From positions 4,250,501 to 4,314,500 of the forward strand of contig NZ_CP108494.1 in NCBI RefSeq assembly GCF_041435435.1: a stretch of DNA of 64,000 nt. Reading direction: 5' to 3'. Source of the stretch: Streptomyces sp. NBC_01241. Its GTDB lineage: Bacteria; Actinomycetota; Actinomycetes; Streptomycetales; Streptomycetaceae. The notes beneath the pieces were generated by a model, which saw only the letters and a program-made list of their open reading frames with translations, made no database searches and was not told the DNA's origin. This document shows, piece after piece, positions 17,665 through 25,655 of the stretch; position 1 is the stretch's first letter, and every line of letters starts with the position of its first letter. A program made the translations under genes and the position numbers.

Positions 17665-18573
17665 TCAGGTCAGCGCGGCTGTTCTGGCGACGACGATGGC
17701 GACCACAGTCGCCAGGACCAGGGCGCAGGTGCCGTACTGCACCAGTGCGCGCCGCTCGCGGGGTGCGTGCACCATGCCGATCGCGATCAGCGTGCCCGCG
17801 ATCAGACCGCCGACATGTGCCTGCCAGGCGATTCCGCCCCAGGGGTTGAAGGTGATGACCAGGTTCACCGCGAGAAGCGCGAAGACCGGGCGCATGTCGT
17901 AGTTGAGCCTGCGCATGAGCACGGCGGTGGCGCCCAGCAGGCCGAAGATGGCGCCGGAGGCGCCGAGCGAGGGCTGATTCGGTGCGGCGAGCCAGTAGGT
18001 GAGAGCGCTGCCCGCCAGGCCGGAGAGCAGATAGAGCGTGAGGTAGCGGGCGCGGCCGAGCGCCGCCTCCAAGGGGCCGCCGAGCCACCACAGTCCCAGC
18101 ATGTTGAACGCGATGTGCCACACCTCCTGGTGCAGGAACATCGACGTCACCAGCCGGTACCACTGGCCCTCCGCAACACCCTCCGGCGGGCCGCCGTAGT
18201 AGAAGTTGGCCCGGCCGAGGAGCGTCAGGTCCTGGAGCAGCGACCCCTTCACGTACACCACGATGAACACGGCGACATTGAGAGCGAGCAGGATCTTGGT
18301 GATGAGCCGGGGGTCGGCCGTGATGGGGGCGCCGGCGACCGTGCGCGGCCGGGCGGCGCCCGGGCCGTGTCCCGTACCGGCTCCCTGGCGGGCGCAGTCC
18401 GGGCACTGGAAGCCGACCGAGGCGTTGACCATGCACTCGGGGCAGATCGGGCGGTCGCAGCGGGTGCAGCGGATGTGCGTACCGCGACCGGGGTGGCGGT
18501 AGCAGCTGAGCGAGCCGTCCGTGGCGGCGGACCGGTCCTGGTCCCCCGGCGGCTGCTGGTCCATCGGTCCCAT
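17665..18573 (-). CDS. Rhomboid family intramembrane serine protease with Zn-finger
   Basis: About 302 residues. A B-box-like N-terminus carries Cys/His pairs (CYRHP, RCTRCDRPICPECM, FQCPDC) likely to bind zinc. Six or so membrane helices follow with the rhomboid signatures HEVWHIAFNMLGLWWLG-like, the catalytic Ser in GASGAIFGLLGA and the His in AHVGGLIAG. Rhomboids cut membrane proteins within the bilayer; the substrate is unknown. The start is ambiguous between ATG 18573 (MGPMDQQ) and ATG 18564 (MDQQ). It is leftward and 145 bp downstream of the cyclophilin gene. Confidence 0.92.
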   Translation of the reverse strand: MGPMDQQPPGDQDRSAATDGSLSCYRHPGRGTHIRCTRCDRPICPECMVNASVGFQCPDCARQGAGTGHGPGAARPRTVAGAPITADPRLITKILLALNVAVFIVVYVKGSLLQDLTLLGRANFYYGGPPEGVAEGQWYRLVTSMFLHQEVWHIAFNMLGLWWLGGPLEAALGRARYLTLYLLSGLAGSALTYWLAAPNQPSLGASGAIFGLLGATAVLMRRLNYDMRPVFALLAVNLVITFNPWGGIAWQAHVGGLIAGTLIAIGMVHAPRERRALVQYGTCALVLATVVAIVVARTAALT

Positions 18574-18718
18574 CACTTCCCGGTCCCCTCGGTGCTCGTC
18601 GTGGCGGCAGCACTCACAACGCAGCCCTGCTCGTCCGCTATGTAACAAGTACGGATGAGCAGGGCGGTTGGTTCCCGAAAGGACAATCAGAGCGTGACCA
18701 TTCGATGACTACCGGCGA

Positions 18719-19246
18719 TCATCGGTTCTCGATGACGACCGACTCGATCACGACGTCCTGCAGCGGACGGTCGGTGCGGGAGTTGGTCTTGGTGGCCGCG
18801 ATCGCGTCCACGACCTTCTGGCTGGCGGGGTCGACGACATCGCCGAAGATGGTGTGCTTGCCGGTCAGCCAGGCTGTCGGCGAGACGGTCACGAAGAACT
18901 GCGAGCCGTTGGTGCCCGGGCCGGCGTTGGCCATGGCCAGCAGGTACGGCTTGTTGAAGCCGAGGTCGGGGTGGAACTCGTCACCGAACTCGTACCCCGG
19001 GCCACCGGTGCCGTTGCCCAGCGGGTCACCGCCCTGGATCATGAAGCCGCTGATGACGCGGTGGAAGACGGTGCCGTCGTACAGCCGGTCCGTGGACTTC
19101 TTACCGGTCTCGGGATGCGTCCACTCACGCTCGCCCTGGGCGAGCTCGACGAAGTTCTTGACCGTCTTGGGCGCGTGGTTCGGCAGGAGCCGGATCTCGA
19201 TGTCGCCCTGATTGGTCTTCAAGGTGGCGTAAAGCTGCTCGGCCAC
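18719..19246 (-). CDS. Cyclophilin-type peptidyl-prolyl cis-trans isomerase
   Basis: A 175-residue cytoplasmic cyclophilin (no signal peptide) that isomerises X-Pro bonds during folding. Signature stretches are TVKNFVELA, the active-site FHRVISGFMIQGGDP, GTNGSQFFVT and the Trp-containing WLTGKHTIFGDV. The start is GTG 19246 (VAEQLYATL), preceded by GGAAGG. It lies upstream of the rhomboid gene in the same direction. A PPIase and a rhomboid near crgA is a known actinobacterial arrangement (as in the pknB/ppiA region of mycobacteria). Confidence 0.95.
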   Translation of the reverse strand: MAEQLYATLKTNQGDIEIRLLPNHAPKTVKNFVELAQGEREWTHPETGKKSTDRLYDGTVFHRVISGFMIQGGDPLGNGTGGPGYEFGDEFHPDLGFNKPYLLAMANAGPGTNGSQFFVTVSPTAWLTGKHTIFGDVVDPASQKVVDAIAATKTNSRTDRPLQDVVIESVVIENR

Positions 19247-19747
19247 GATCTGCCTTCCGTGAGTCTTCGGTGAGTCTTCGGTGACGTCGGGTCCGCGAGG
19301 GATGACGTCAGGTCCGCGGTGACGTTCCACCGATCCTCGCACGGACCTTCCGCTCCGGCGCCCGACCGCCACCCCGAACGCCCTCCGCTCACCTTCTTGC
19401 CCGATAGAGCGCCCGTGCTGCCCGTAGAACCGTCCTGCCCGATCGGGTCCCCGTCGCGCCGAGGCCGCGCCCGCCACCCTCTTCGCCTGCGGCTTCCCCG
19501 ATGCCCCGTGCGTGCCGCTCCCCGCAGGAACAAATGCGGCCAAGTGCGTGACCAACCGGCGCGGGCTGGACCGAACCGTGGCATTGTCGTCGGCAAGCTC
19601 CCCTTGCACCGCATTGCCCGAAAGCGTCAGTCATGACCCCGGATGACCCGTATGCCTGCCCCGCATGCCGTGCAGGCCTTCGGCGGGCATGATCTCGAAA
19701 TGGGTGGAAAGGCGGAGTACCTACCCGCCACCAAGGAGGAGGATCCC
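19247..19747. other. 501-bp gap with short direct repeats
   Basis: No gene is supported here. Next to the cyclophilin start there are two copies of GAGTCTTCGGT (19261-19282 area), then TGACGTCGGGTCCGCG (19282-19297) and TGACGTCAGGTCCGCG (19303-19318), with a third TGACGTT at 19320. They could be regulator sites for the cyclophilin promoter. The remainder, up to the GGAGGAGG before 19748, shows nothing I can name. Confidence 0.5.
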
Positions 19748-20491
19748 GTGACCCGCATCGACAGCGTGCGCGCCGCAACCGACTCGGCCAAGGACAGCGT
19801 GCAGCACGCCGCGGAAGTGGTGGCGCCCTACGCCGACTCGGCCAAGGACCAGGCCGCACATCTCGCGTACGAGGCCCGCACACGGCTCGCGCCGAAGGTG
19901 TCGAAGGCAGCCCAGCAGGCCCGAGTCCAATACGGCACGCATCTCGCGCCACGTATCGAACTGGCCCGTGCCCATGTGCCCCCCAAGGTCGACGAGGTGG
20001 CCCAGCGCGCCGCGCTCCGCACCCGACAGGTCGCGCGCAGCGCCGCGGACTACACCGTTCCGCGCGTCGAGCACGCGATGGCCGTCGCCCAGCCCGTGGC
20101 GGAGGAGGCCTCGGTCCGCAGCGCCGCCGCGCTGGCGGCACTGCGCGGGCAGGTCACCGCGAAGGAGATCAGGCAGCTCGCCAGGAAGCACGAGCGGCGG
20201 GCGAAGGCCGGCCGGTGCTTCAAGGGTCTCGCCGTGGCCGGCATCGTGGCGGCTGCCGCCTACGCCGCCTGGCGGTGGTGGGACAAGCAGGCCAACCCGG
20301 ACTGGCTGGTCGAGCCGCCCGCTCCCACGGAGGTCTCCGACCGCGCACCGCTGACCTCGGTCGACGGCAGCGGTCCGTCTTCGCTCGACCCGGAGGACGA
20401 GGTCAGGCAGGCCGACGCGGAGAACAAGAAGAGCAAGGGGACGGACGGTCCGGAGGGTGTCGACGGCACCGATCGCGACGACCGCCGCTGA
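19748..20491 (+). CDS. DUF5324-like membrane protein
   Basis: A 247-residue protein starting at GTG 19748 right after a strong AAGGAGGAGG. Residues 1-150 are an Ala/Arg/Lys-rich helical region with repeating amphipathic segments (DSAKDSVQHAAEVVAPYADS, APKVSKAAQQARVQYGTHLA), like a coiled rod. One membrane segment (about 157-176, GLAVAGIVAAAAYAAWRWW) and an acidic tail follow. This matches the Streptomyces DUF5324 family as I remember it; the function is unknown. It converges on the IclR gene, with a 25-bp-stem terminator between. Confidence 0.75.
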   Translation: MTRIDSVRAATDSAKDSVQHAAEVVAPYADSAKDQAAHLAYEARTRLAPKVSKAAQQARVQYGTHLAPRIELARAHVPPKVDEVAQRAALRTRQVARSAADYTVPRVEHAMAVAQPVAEEASVRSAAALAALRGQVTAKEIRQLARKHERRAKAGRCFKGLAVAGIVAAAAYAAWRWWDKQANPDWLVEPPAPTEVSDRAPLTSVDGSGPSSLDPEDEVRQADAENKKSKGTDGPEGVDGTDRDDRR

Positions 20492-20499
20492 GCAGTCCC

Positions 20500-20559
20500 C
20501 GGACGGCGGAGCGGGCGTCGGAAGGCCTTGAGGTCTTCCGACGCCCGCTCCGCCGTCCG
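20500..20559. terminator. Bidirectional terminator with a perfect 25-bp stem
   Basis: The arms 20500-20524 and 20535-20559 are exact complements (CGGACGGCGGAGCGGGCGTC at the left start) with a 10-base loop. It lies between the convergent DUF5324-like and IclR genes and should stop transcripts from both sides. Confidence 0.9.
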
Positions 20560-20658
20560 CGGAGTCCGCGGGACGCGGAAGCGGAAGCGGCAGCGGAGAC
20601 GGGACGGGGACGGCAACGAGGGCGGTAGCGGCAGCGGACAGTTCGCGAGGCCGGGTCG

Positions 20659-21432
20659 TCATCGGGGTGTTTTCGGGACGCCCCCCACGCGGCGGGTCAG
20701 TTCGCGGGCGGTCTGCGCGACGTGCCCCGCGATCTCCTGGCGTTCGGCGGCACTCCCCGGCCGGCTCGGGAACGTGACGCACACGCCGGCGATCGGATGG
20801 GCGTGGTGATCGAACACGGGGGCGGCGATGGAGGACAGGCCGACGGTGATTTCGCCCTCCTCGGTGGCGTACTGCCTACGGCGCACCTCGGCCAGCAGGG
20901 CACGCAGCGCGGTCAACGAGGTGGGCCCCGCGTCGTTGCGCTGGACGAAGGACGACCGGTCCGGGAAGAGCGCCCGCACCTGCGCGGCCGGCAGATGGGC
21001 CAGCACCGCCCGGCCGCTGGCGGTCAGCTGGGCCGGCAGCCGCACACCCACCTCACTGACCAGGGGAGCGCGGCCGGGGGCCCGTTCCTCGATGACGTAG
21101 ATGACCTCGCGGCCGTGCAGCACCGCGAGGTTGGCGTTGTGCCCGGTGCGGTCCACGAGCTTGGCCAGCGGCACCCGGGCCAGCCGCTGGAAGGGCTCCT
21201 GGCGCGCGTACCCGGAGGCGAGCTCGAAGGCGCTGACGCCGAGACCGTAGCGCCGCTCCTCGGGCAGGTGGGAGACGAAGCCGTCGGCGGCCAGGGTGTC
21301 CAGCAGGTGGTAGGTCGTCGAGCGGGGCAGCCCGACGTCGCGGCTGATGGCCGCCGCGGGCACCGGGGCGGCCTGGGTCGCCAGATAGCGCAGCACGGCC
21401 AGGACCTGCGCGGCAGCCGGGACGATGCTCAT
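20659..21432 (-). CDS. IclR family transcriptional regulator
   Basis: A 257-residue regulator. The N-terminal winged helix covers about residues 5-65 (AQVLAVLRYLA, ISRDVGLPRSTTYHLLDTLA, DGFVSHLPEERRYGLG). The C-terminal ligand domain includes HNANLAVLHGREVIYVIEER, LTASGRAVLAHLP and the IclR signature GLSSIAAPVFDHHAHPIAGV. The start is ATG 21432, set by the MSIVPAAAQVLAVL reading. It is divergent from hutH, and two perfect palindromes in the 137-bp gap are its likely operators. The inducer may be histidine or urocanate, by analogy with hut control; this is inference. Confidence 0.93.
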   Translation of the reverse strand: MSIVPAAAQVLAVLRYLATQAAPVPAAAISRDVGLPRSTTYHLLDTLAADGFVSHLPEERRYGLGVSAFELASGYARQEPFQRLARVPLAKLVDRTGHNANLAVLHGREVIYVIEERAPGRAPLVSEVGVRLPAQLTASGRAVLAHLPAAQVRALFPDRSSFVQRNDAGPTSLTALRALLAEVRRRQYATEEGEITVGLSSIAAPVFDHHAHPIAGVCVTFPSRPGSAAERQEIAGHVAQTARELTRRVGGVPKTPR

Positions 21433-21462
21433 GCTCCGACGATAGACCCGGCGTCGTGTGGA

Positions 21463-21516
21463 CCCTGTGTCTGGGATCCCAGACACAGGGAGTGCAGGTG
21501 TCTGGGATCCCAGACA
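21463..21516. promoter_or_regulatory. Two perfect palindromic operators between iclR-type gene and hutH
   Basis: The core TGTCTGGGATCCCAGACA occurs twice: within a 28-bp perfect palindrome at 21463-21490 and alone at 21499-21516. The centres are 31 bp apart, about three helical turns, so two dimers would bind the same DNA face. This fits IclR binding that represses both divergent genes. Confidence 0.8.
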
Positions 21517-21569
21517 TAACCTTGGGGCAGCCAGTCGCGGTGTGCCCCCGCAACCGGCTTCATGGAGAC

Positions 21570-23105
21570 ATGACTGTTGATGTTGGTGTCGGCCCGCTCT
21601 CTGCCGACGATGTCGTGTCCGTTGCCCGCCTGGGAACTCCGGTGGCCCTGTCGCCGGAGGCATTGAAGGAGATCGCCCGCAGCCGCGAGGTGATCCGGGG
21701 CCTGGCCGACGAGGTGGTGCCGCACTACGGCGTCTCCACCGGTTTCGGGGCGCTGGCCACCCGCCACATCCCTGGCGAGCTGCGCGCGCAGCTGCAGCGC
21801 AGCCTGGTGCGCTCGCATGCCGCGGGTTCCGGCCCCGAGGTCGAGCGCGAGGTCGTCCGCGCGCTCATGCTGCTGCGCCTGTCGACGCTGGCGACCGGCC
21901 GTACCGGTGTGCGCACGGAGACCGCCGAGGCCTATGCCGCGCTGCTCAACGCCGGCATCACCCCCGTTGTCCACGAGTACGGCTCGCTCGGCTGCTCCGG
22001 CGACCTGGCCCCGCTCGCCCACTGTGCGCTCGCCGTCATGGGCGAGGGCACGGTCCGCGACGCCGACGGCATGCTCAAGCCGGCCGCCGAGGCGCTCGCC
22101 GCCGCCGGGATCACCCCGGTCGTGCTGGAGGAGAAGGAGGGCCTCGCGCTGATCAACGGCACCGACGGCATGCTCGGCATGCTGGTGCTGGCCGCCCACG
22201 ACCTGCGCCGGCTGCTGCGCACCGCCGACATCGCCGCCGCCATGAGCGTCGAGGGCCAGCTCGGTACGGACGCCGTGTTCGCGGCCGACCTCCAGGCGCT
22301 CCGCCCGCACCCGGGCCAGGCCGACAGTGCCGCGAACCTGCGGGCCCTGCTCGCCGACTCGGGCATCGTCGCCAGCCACCGCACGCCGGAGTGCACGCGG
22401 GTACAGGATGCGTACTCGCTGCGCTGCTCGCCGCAGGTGCACGGCGCGGTCCGCGACACCCTCGCGCACGCCGAGCTGGTGGCCGCCCGCGAGCTGGCGA
22501 GCGCCGTCGACAACCCGGTGGTCACGCTGGACGGCCGGGTGGAGAGCAACGGCAACTTCCACGGTGCGCCGGTCGCCTGTGTGCTGGACTTCCTCGCCAT
22601 TTCCGTCGCCGACCTGGCCTCGGTCTCCGAGCGTCGTACGGACCGGTTCCTGGACCCGGCCCGCAACCACGGGCTGAACGCCTTCCTGGCGGACGACCCG
22701 GGCGTCGACTCCGGCCACATGATCGCCCAGTACACGCAGGCCGCGATCGTCTCCGAACTGAAGCGGCTGGCCACCCCCGCCTCCGTCGACTCCATCCCTT
22801 CCAGCGCCATGCAGGAGGACCACGTCTCCATGGGCTGGTCCGCGGCCCGCAAGCTGCGCCGCGCGCTGGACGGCCTCGGCCGCGTCCTCGCGGTGGAGGT
22901 CTGCACCGCGGCCCGCGCGCTGGACATGCGCGCCCCGCTGACGCCGTCACCCGCCACCGCGGCGGTACGCGACGGCCTGCGCGAAACGGTCGAGGGCCCC
23001 GGACCCGACCGCTGGCTCGCTCCCGAGATCGAGGCCACCGTGCAGTACGTCGCCTCCGGCAGTGCGATCGCCGCGGCCGAGTCCGTTACCGGTCCTCTGG
23101 CCTGA
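21570..23105 (+). CDS. hutH: Histidine ammonia-lyase
   Basis: A 511-residue enzyme of normal HAL length that converts L-histidine to trans-urocanate and ammonia, the first step of histidine use. The MIO prosthetic group forms from residues 142-144 (Cys-Ser-Gly) in YGSLGCSGDLAPLAH; Cys in place of the usual Ala is, to my knowledge, typical of Streptomyces HutH. Other HAL signatures are YGVSTGFG, QNAYSLRC-like VQDAYSLRCSPQVHG, and MQEDHVSMG. The start ATG 21570 has only a weak GGAG; an upstream in-frame start is possible. No other hut gene is in the window. Control by the divergent IclR regulator is likely. Confidence 0.95.
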   Translation: MTVDVGVGPLSADDVVSVARLGTPVALSPEALKEIARSREVIRGLADEVVPHYGVSTGFGALATRHIPGELRAQLQRSLVRSHAAGSGPEVEREVVRALMLLRLSTLATGRTGVRTETAEAYAALLNAGITPVVHEYGSLGCSGDLAPLAHCALAVMGEGTVRDADGMLKPAAEALAAAGITPVVLEEKEGLALINGTDGMLGMLVLAAHDLRRLLRTADIAAAMSVEGQLGTDAVFAADLQALRPHPGQADSAANLRALLADSGIVASHRTPECTRVQDAYSLRCSPQVHGAVRDTLAHAELVAARELASAVDNPVVTLDGRVESNGNFHGAPVACVLDFLAISVADLASVSERRTDRFLDPARNHGLNAFLADDPGVDSGHMIAQYTQAAIVSELKRLATPASVDSIPSSAMQEDHVSMGWSAARKLRRALDGLGRVLAVEVCTAARALDMRAPLTPSPATAAVRDGLRETVEGPGPDRWLAPEIEATVQYVASGSAIAAAESVTGPLA

Positions 23106-23110
23106 ACCAC

Positions 23111-23154
23111 CTGTGCGCGCTGCCCGGCGAGTACTCTCCGGGCAGCGCGCACAG
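23111..23154 (+). terminator. Terminator of hutH
   Basis: CTGTGCGCGCTGCCCGG pairs perfectly with CCGGGCAGCGCGCACAG across a 10-base loop, 5 bp after the hutH stop. Confidence 0.9.
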
Positions 23155-23172
23155 GCATCACAGGGGCGTGCA

Positions 23173-23195
23173 CAAGCCCCCGCCGCGGGGGCTTG
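23173..23195. repeat. Short GC-rich hairpin after hutH
   Basis: CAAGCCCCCG and its complement surround CCG. It is a second compact hairpin downstream of the main hutH terminator and may be the end of another, lost transcription unit. Confidence 0.5.
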
Positions 23196-23229
23196 CGCGC
23201 CGGTTCGCGTCGTCGTCCCCCGCGGTCGG

Positions 23230-23445
23230 TCACACCGTGCGGGGCGCCGTGCCCCGTGAGGTCACCATGCGGTGGATCAGGCGCGCGCACGGCGCGCGCC
23301 GGCGCGCGCCGTGCGCTGGTCGACATCCGTCTGCTCCCCGCCGGATCTGTGGCAGCAGTCCGGCGAGGATGAGCAGCCACGCGAGGACGGCGATCCACAG
23401 CAGAGCGCGACCGGCCGTTGCGAGCTGGTGGATGCCGGTGGCCAT
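23230..23445 (-). pseudogene. Possible remnant of a TDT-family transporter
   Basis: On the minus strand AAAMATGIHQLATAGRALLW followed by IAVLAWLLILAGLLP resembles the start of C4-dicarboxylate/tellurite-resistance (TDT) transporters (FAxVMATGI then hydrophobic helix). Only one helix is preserved before the reading turns into Arg-rich low-complexity sequence across the palindrome at 23285-23316. It is probably a truncated gene; a chance hydrophobic frame cannot be excluded. The rest of 23155-23625 shows no gene. Confidence 0.35.
23285..23316. repeat. 32-bp perfect GC-only-core palindrome
   Basis: GCGCACGGCGCGCGCC at 23285-23300 is followed directly by its exact complement at 23301-23316 with no spacer. 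It lies inside the transporter remnant and could mark a rearrangement junction. Confidence 0.85.
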
Positions 23446-23625
23446 CGCTGCGGCCCCGGCGGCGGGGCAGTCCCGCCCGACCGTGCGGAAGGAGGTGCTT
23501 CGTCACCCGTCCATCGCGCCGTGCCCGGAGCGGCGCCACCATCGGGGAGGTCTGCGCGGGTCCGGGCCGCGGCCTGCCGGCCGCCGCACCCGGCCGCGCG
23601 CGGCCCGCCGTCGGCGTCGGTGTGG

Positions 23626-24309
23626 TCAGCGGGCGGGTGCGGGCAGGGTGAGGCGTCCGTCGTGGACTTCGGCGATCTGGTCGACGGCGGTGAGGTGCGC
23701 GCGGTCGTGGGTGACGAGGACGGTGGCGGTGGCCTTTTGGTGGGTGAGCCGGGTGATCAGGTCGATGACGGCGGCGCCGCGTTCGTGGTCGAGAGCGCTG
23801 GTGGGTTCGTCGACCAGAAGGACGGTGGGGTCGTTCATCAGGGCGCGGGCGATGTTGATGCGCTGGCGCTGGCCGCCGGAGAGCTGGTGGGGACGCCGGC
23901 CCGCCTGGTCGGCCAGGCCGACGGCGTCCAGCAGTTCCATCGCGCGCGGGCGGGCCCTGGACGGGGAACGGCCGTCGATCCGGGCCATGACCTGGAGCTG
24001 TTCGGCCGCGGTGAGGGAGGGCAGCAGGTTGGGCTGCTGGAAGACGATGCCGATCTTGTGACGGCGCAGGGCCGTCAGTTCGCCGCGGGTCATGCCGGTG
24101 GTACTCACACCGTCGATGGTGACAGTGCCGGCCTCGGGGGTGATGAGGGTGGCGGCGACGGCGAGGAGGCTGGACTTCCCGGAGCCGGAGGGACCGACGA
24201 CGGCGGTGAGGCTGCCCTTGGGGACGTCGAGGCCGACCCGGTCCAGGGCGGTGAGGCGGCTCTCGCCGTCGGGGTAGGTCAGGGTGATGTCGGTCAGGTT
24301 CAGGCTCAT
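23626..24309 (-). CDS. ABC transporter ATP-binding protein (MacB/LolD type)
   Basis: A 227-residue ATPase. Walker A is GPSGSGKSS (residues 39-47), the signature is LSGGQRQRINIARAL, Walker B is VLLVDEPTSAL and the switch His is in VLVTHDRAHL. All key residues are present. Sequence type and the FtsX-like partner place it in the MacB/LolD group of exporters or lipoprotein/antimicrobial-peptide detoxification systems. The start ATG 24309 overlaps the permease stop (ATGA). The pair is divergent from a two-component system across the 23-bp repeat array, which suggests signal-dependent expression. Confidence 0.95.
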   Translation of the reverse strand: MSLNLTDITLTYPDGESRLTALDRVGLDVPKGSLTAVVGPSGSGKSSLLAVAATLITPEAGTVTIDGVSTTGMTRGELTALRRHKIGIVFQQPNLLPSLTAAEQLQVMARIDGRSPSRARPRAMELLDAVGLADQAGRRPHQLSGGQRQRINIARALMNDPTVLLVDEPTSALDHERGAAVIDLITRLTHQKATATVLVTHDRAHLTAVDQIAEVHDGRLTLPAPAR

Positions 24310-25394
24310 CGTGCGCTCCCCAGGGCGGTCAGCGGGTCGACGGAAGTGATGCGGCGGATGGACAGCGCGGCCCCGAGCCCGCCGAGCAGGACCATCACGG
24401 CGGCCGGGACGAGGACGGTTGCCGGGGTGAGGAGGAAGGGCACGGCCGAGCCGGACACGACGGCGCCGACAGCGGCGGCGATTCCGGTGCCGAGCAGGGT
24501 GCCGCCCACCAGGAGGACGACGGCCTGGCCCAGGGCGTCCTTCAACAGGTCGGCGGTGGAGGCTCCCAGGGCCTTCAGGACAGCGACATCACCGCTGCGC
24601 TGGATGGTCCACACCGTGAAGAAGGCGCCGATGACCAGCGCGGAGATGGCGAACAGGAAACCGCGCATCATCTGCAGGGAGCCGTTCTCGGAGGTGTAGG
24701 AGCCGATCGCGGACAGCGAGTCGTCCTTGGACACCGTCTTCGTGCCCACGGCCTCGTCGGTCGCGTCCACCGTGGCGCCCGACGTGGTCGTGAGGGCGAT
24801 GACGGTCGCGACGGGGCCGTCGTAGCCGTTGGTGGGCGGGGCGATCCTCTGCCAGGTGGTGAGGCTGGTCCAGACGACGGGGGTGTGGCTGAAGGACGCG
24901 TCCCCGCTCGTGGCGGCGACGGTCAGCCGCCGGCCGGCGACGGTGACCGTGTCGCCCGGCTCCACACCGAGACCGTCGGCGGCGGCGGTGGACAGCACCA
25001 CCGAACGGTCGTCGATCTTCCCGCTGTCGGGGGCCAGGCCGGAGCCGGGCCGGACGCCGAAGACGGACACGCCCTCGTTCTGGTCACCCGCGGTGGCCCT
25101 GGTGGTGGAGATGCCCAGCGGCTCGGCGCTGCTCACCCCGGGCGCCTCGGCCCACCGCTGCCACTGCTCACGGGTGACCGTGGAATTGGAGTACGACACG
25201 TCCTGCCCGCTGCTCGGAGCGGCGAAAGCGATCCGGTCCGCGGACAGGCCCGTGATCGCGGAGATGTTCTGCCGGCCGAGCCCGGCGGTCAGCCCGGACA
25301 GCAGCCCGACCAGCAGCGTGATCAGCACGATGACGGTTCCCATCAAGGCGAAGCGCCCCTTGGCGAACCGGAGGTCTCTCCAGGCGACGAACAT
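24306..25394 (-). CDS. FtsX/MacB-type ABC transporter permease
   Basis: A 362-residue permease with the standard layout: one N-terminal membrane helix (about residues 15-38, FALMGTVIVLITLLVGLLSG), a large extracytoplasmic domain (about 40-235) and three C-terminal helices (FLFAISALVIGAFFTVWTIQ, AVVLLVGGTLLGTGIAAAVG, TVLVPAAVMVLLGGLGAALS). The final region includes DVAVLKALGAS and SIRRITSVDPLTALG, conserved coupling motifs of FtsX permeases. It forms an exporter with the overlapping ATPase gene. The substrate is unknown. Its promoter should lie in 25395-25655 with the repeat array. Confidence 0.92.
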   Translation of the reverse strand: MFVAWRDLRFAKGRFALMGTVIVLITLLVGLLSGLTAGLGRQNISAITGLSADRIAFAAPSSGQDVSYSNSTVTREQWQRWAEAPGVSSAEPLGISTTRATAGDQNEGVSVFGVRPGSGLAPDSGKIDDRSVVLSTAAADGLGVEPGDTVTVAGRRLTVAATSGDASFSHTPVVWTSLTTWQRIAPPTNGYDGPVATVIALTTTSGATVDATDEAVGTKTVSKDDSLSAIGSYTSENGSLQMMRGFLFAISALVIGAFFTVWTIQRSGDVAVLKALGASTADLLKDALGQAVVLLVGGTLLGTGIAAAVGAVVSGSAVPFLLTPATVLVPAAVMVLLGGLGAALSIRRITSVDPLTALGSAR

Positions 25395-25416
25395 TTCAGG
25401 CCTGTCCTTTCACGCG

Positions 25417-25531
25417 GTGGAATCGGTACGTCTTCCCCTGTGGATTCGGTACGTCTCCACGTGTGGGATCGGTACGTCTCCACGTGTGGGATCGGTACAT
25501 CCCCACGTGTGGGATCGGTACGTCCCCACTC
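25417..25531. repeat. Array of five 23-bp direct repeats between exporter and two-component genes
   Basis: Units begin at 25417, 25440, 25463, 25486 and 25509, each exactly 23 bp. The three right-hand units share GTGGGATCGGTACGTC with a CCAC end; the two left units diverge by a few bases. Across unit junctions a CACGTGTGGG motif is formed. The array fills the control region between the permease start (25394) and the kinase start (25656). There are no unique spacers, so it is not a CRISPR. The likely role is as binding sites for the adjacent NarL-type regulator. Confidence 0.85.
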
Positions 25532-25655
25532 TCGCCGCCGCCCCCATGCCGAGGCATCGCGCCCAGGATCGGACTTTTGGAATCAAAGGACGGCGCCTGC
25601 CCTCCACCTTTTGATTGATGCCCGGTATGAGCCGTTTCCGTAGACTGGGTATCTC

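Noticed and set aside
21990..22001. Loss of the MIO site in hutH because Cys replaces Ala (CSG instead of ASG)
   Set aside because: The essential Ser143 and Gly144 are present and the Cys variant is, as far as I recall, normal in Streptomyces HutH, so the enzyme is expected to be active.
25417..25531. CRISPR array
   Set aside because: The 23-bp units are directly adjacent with no unique spacers and no cas genes are nearby; it is a direct-repeat operator-like array.
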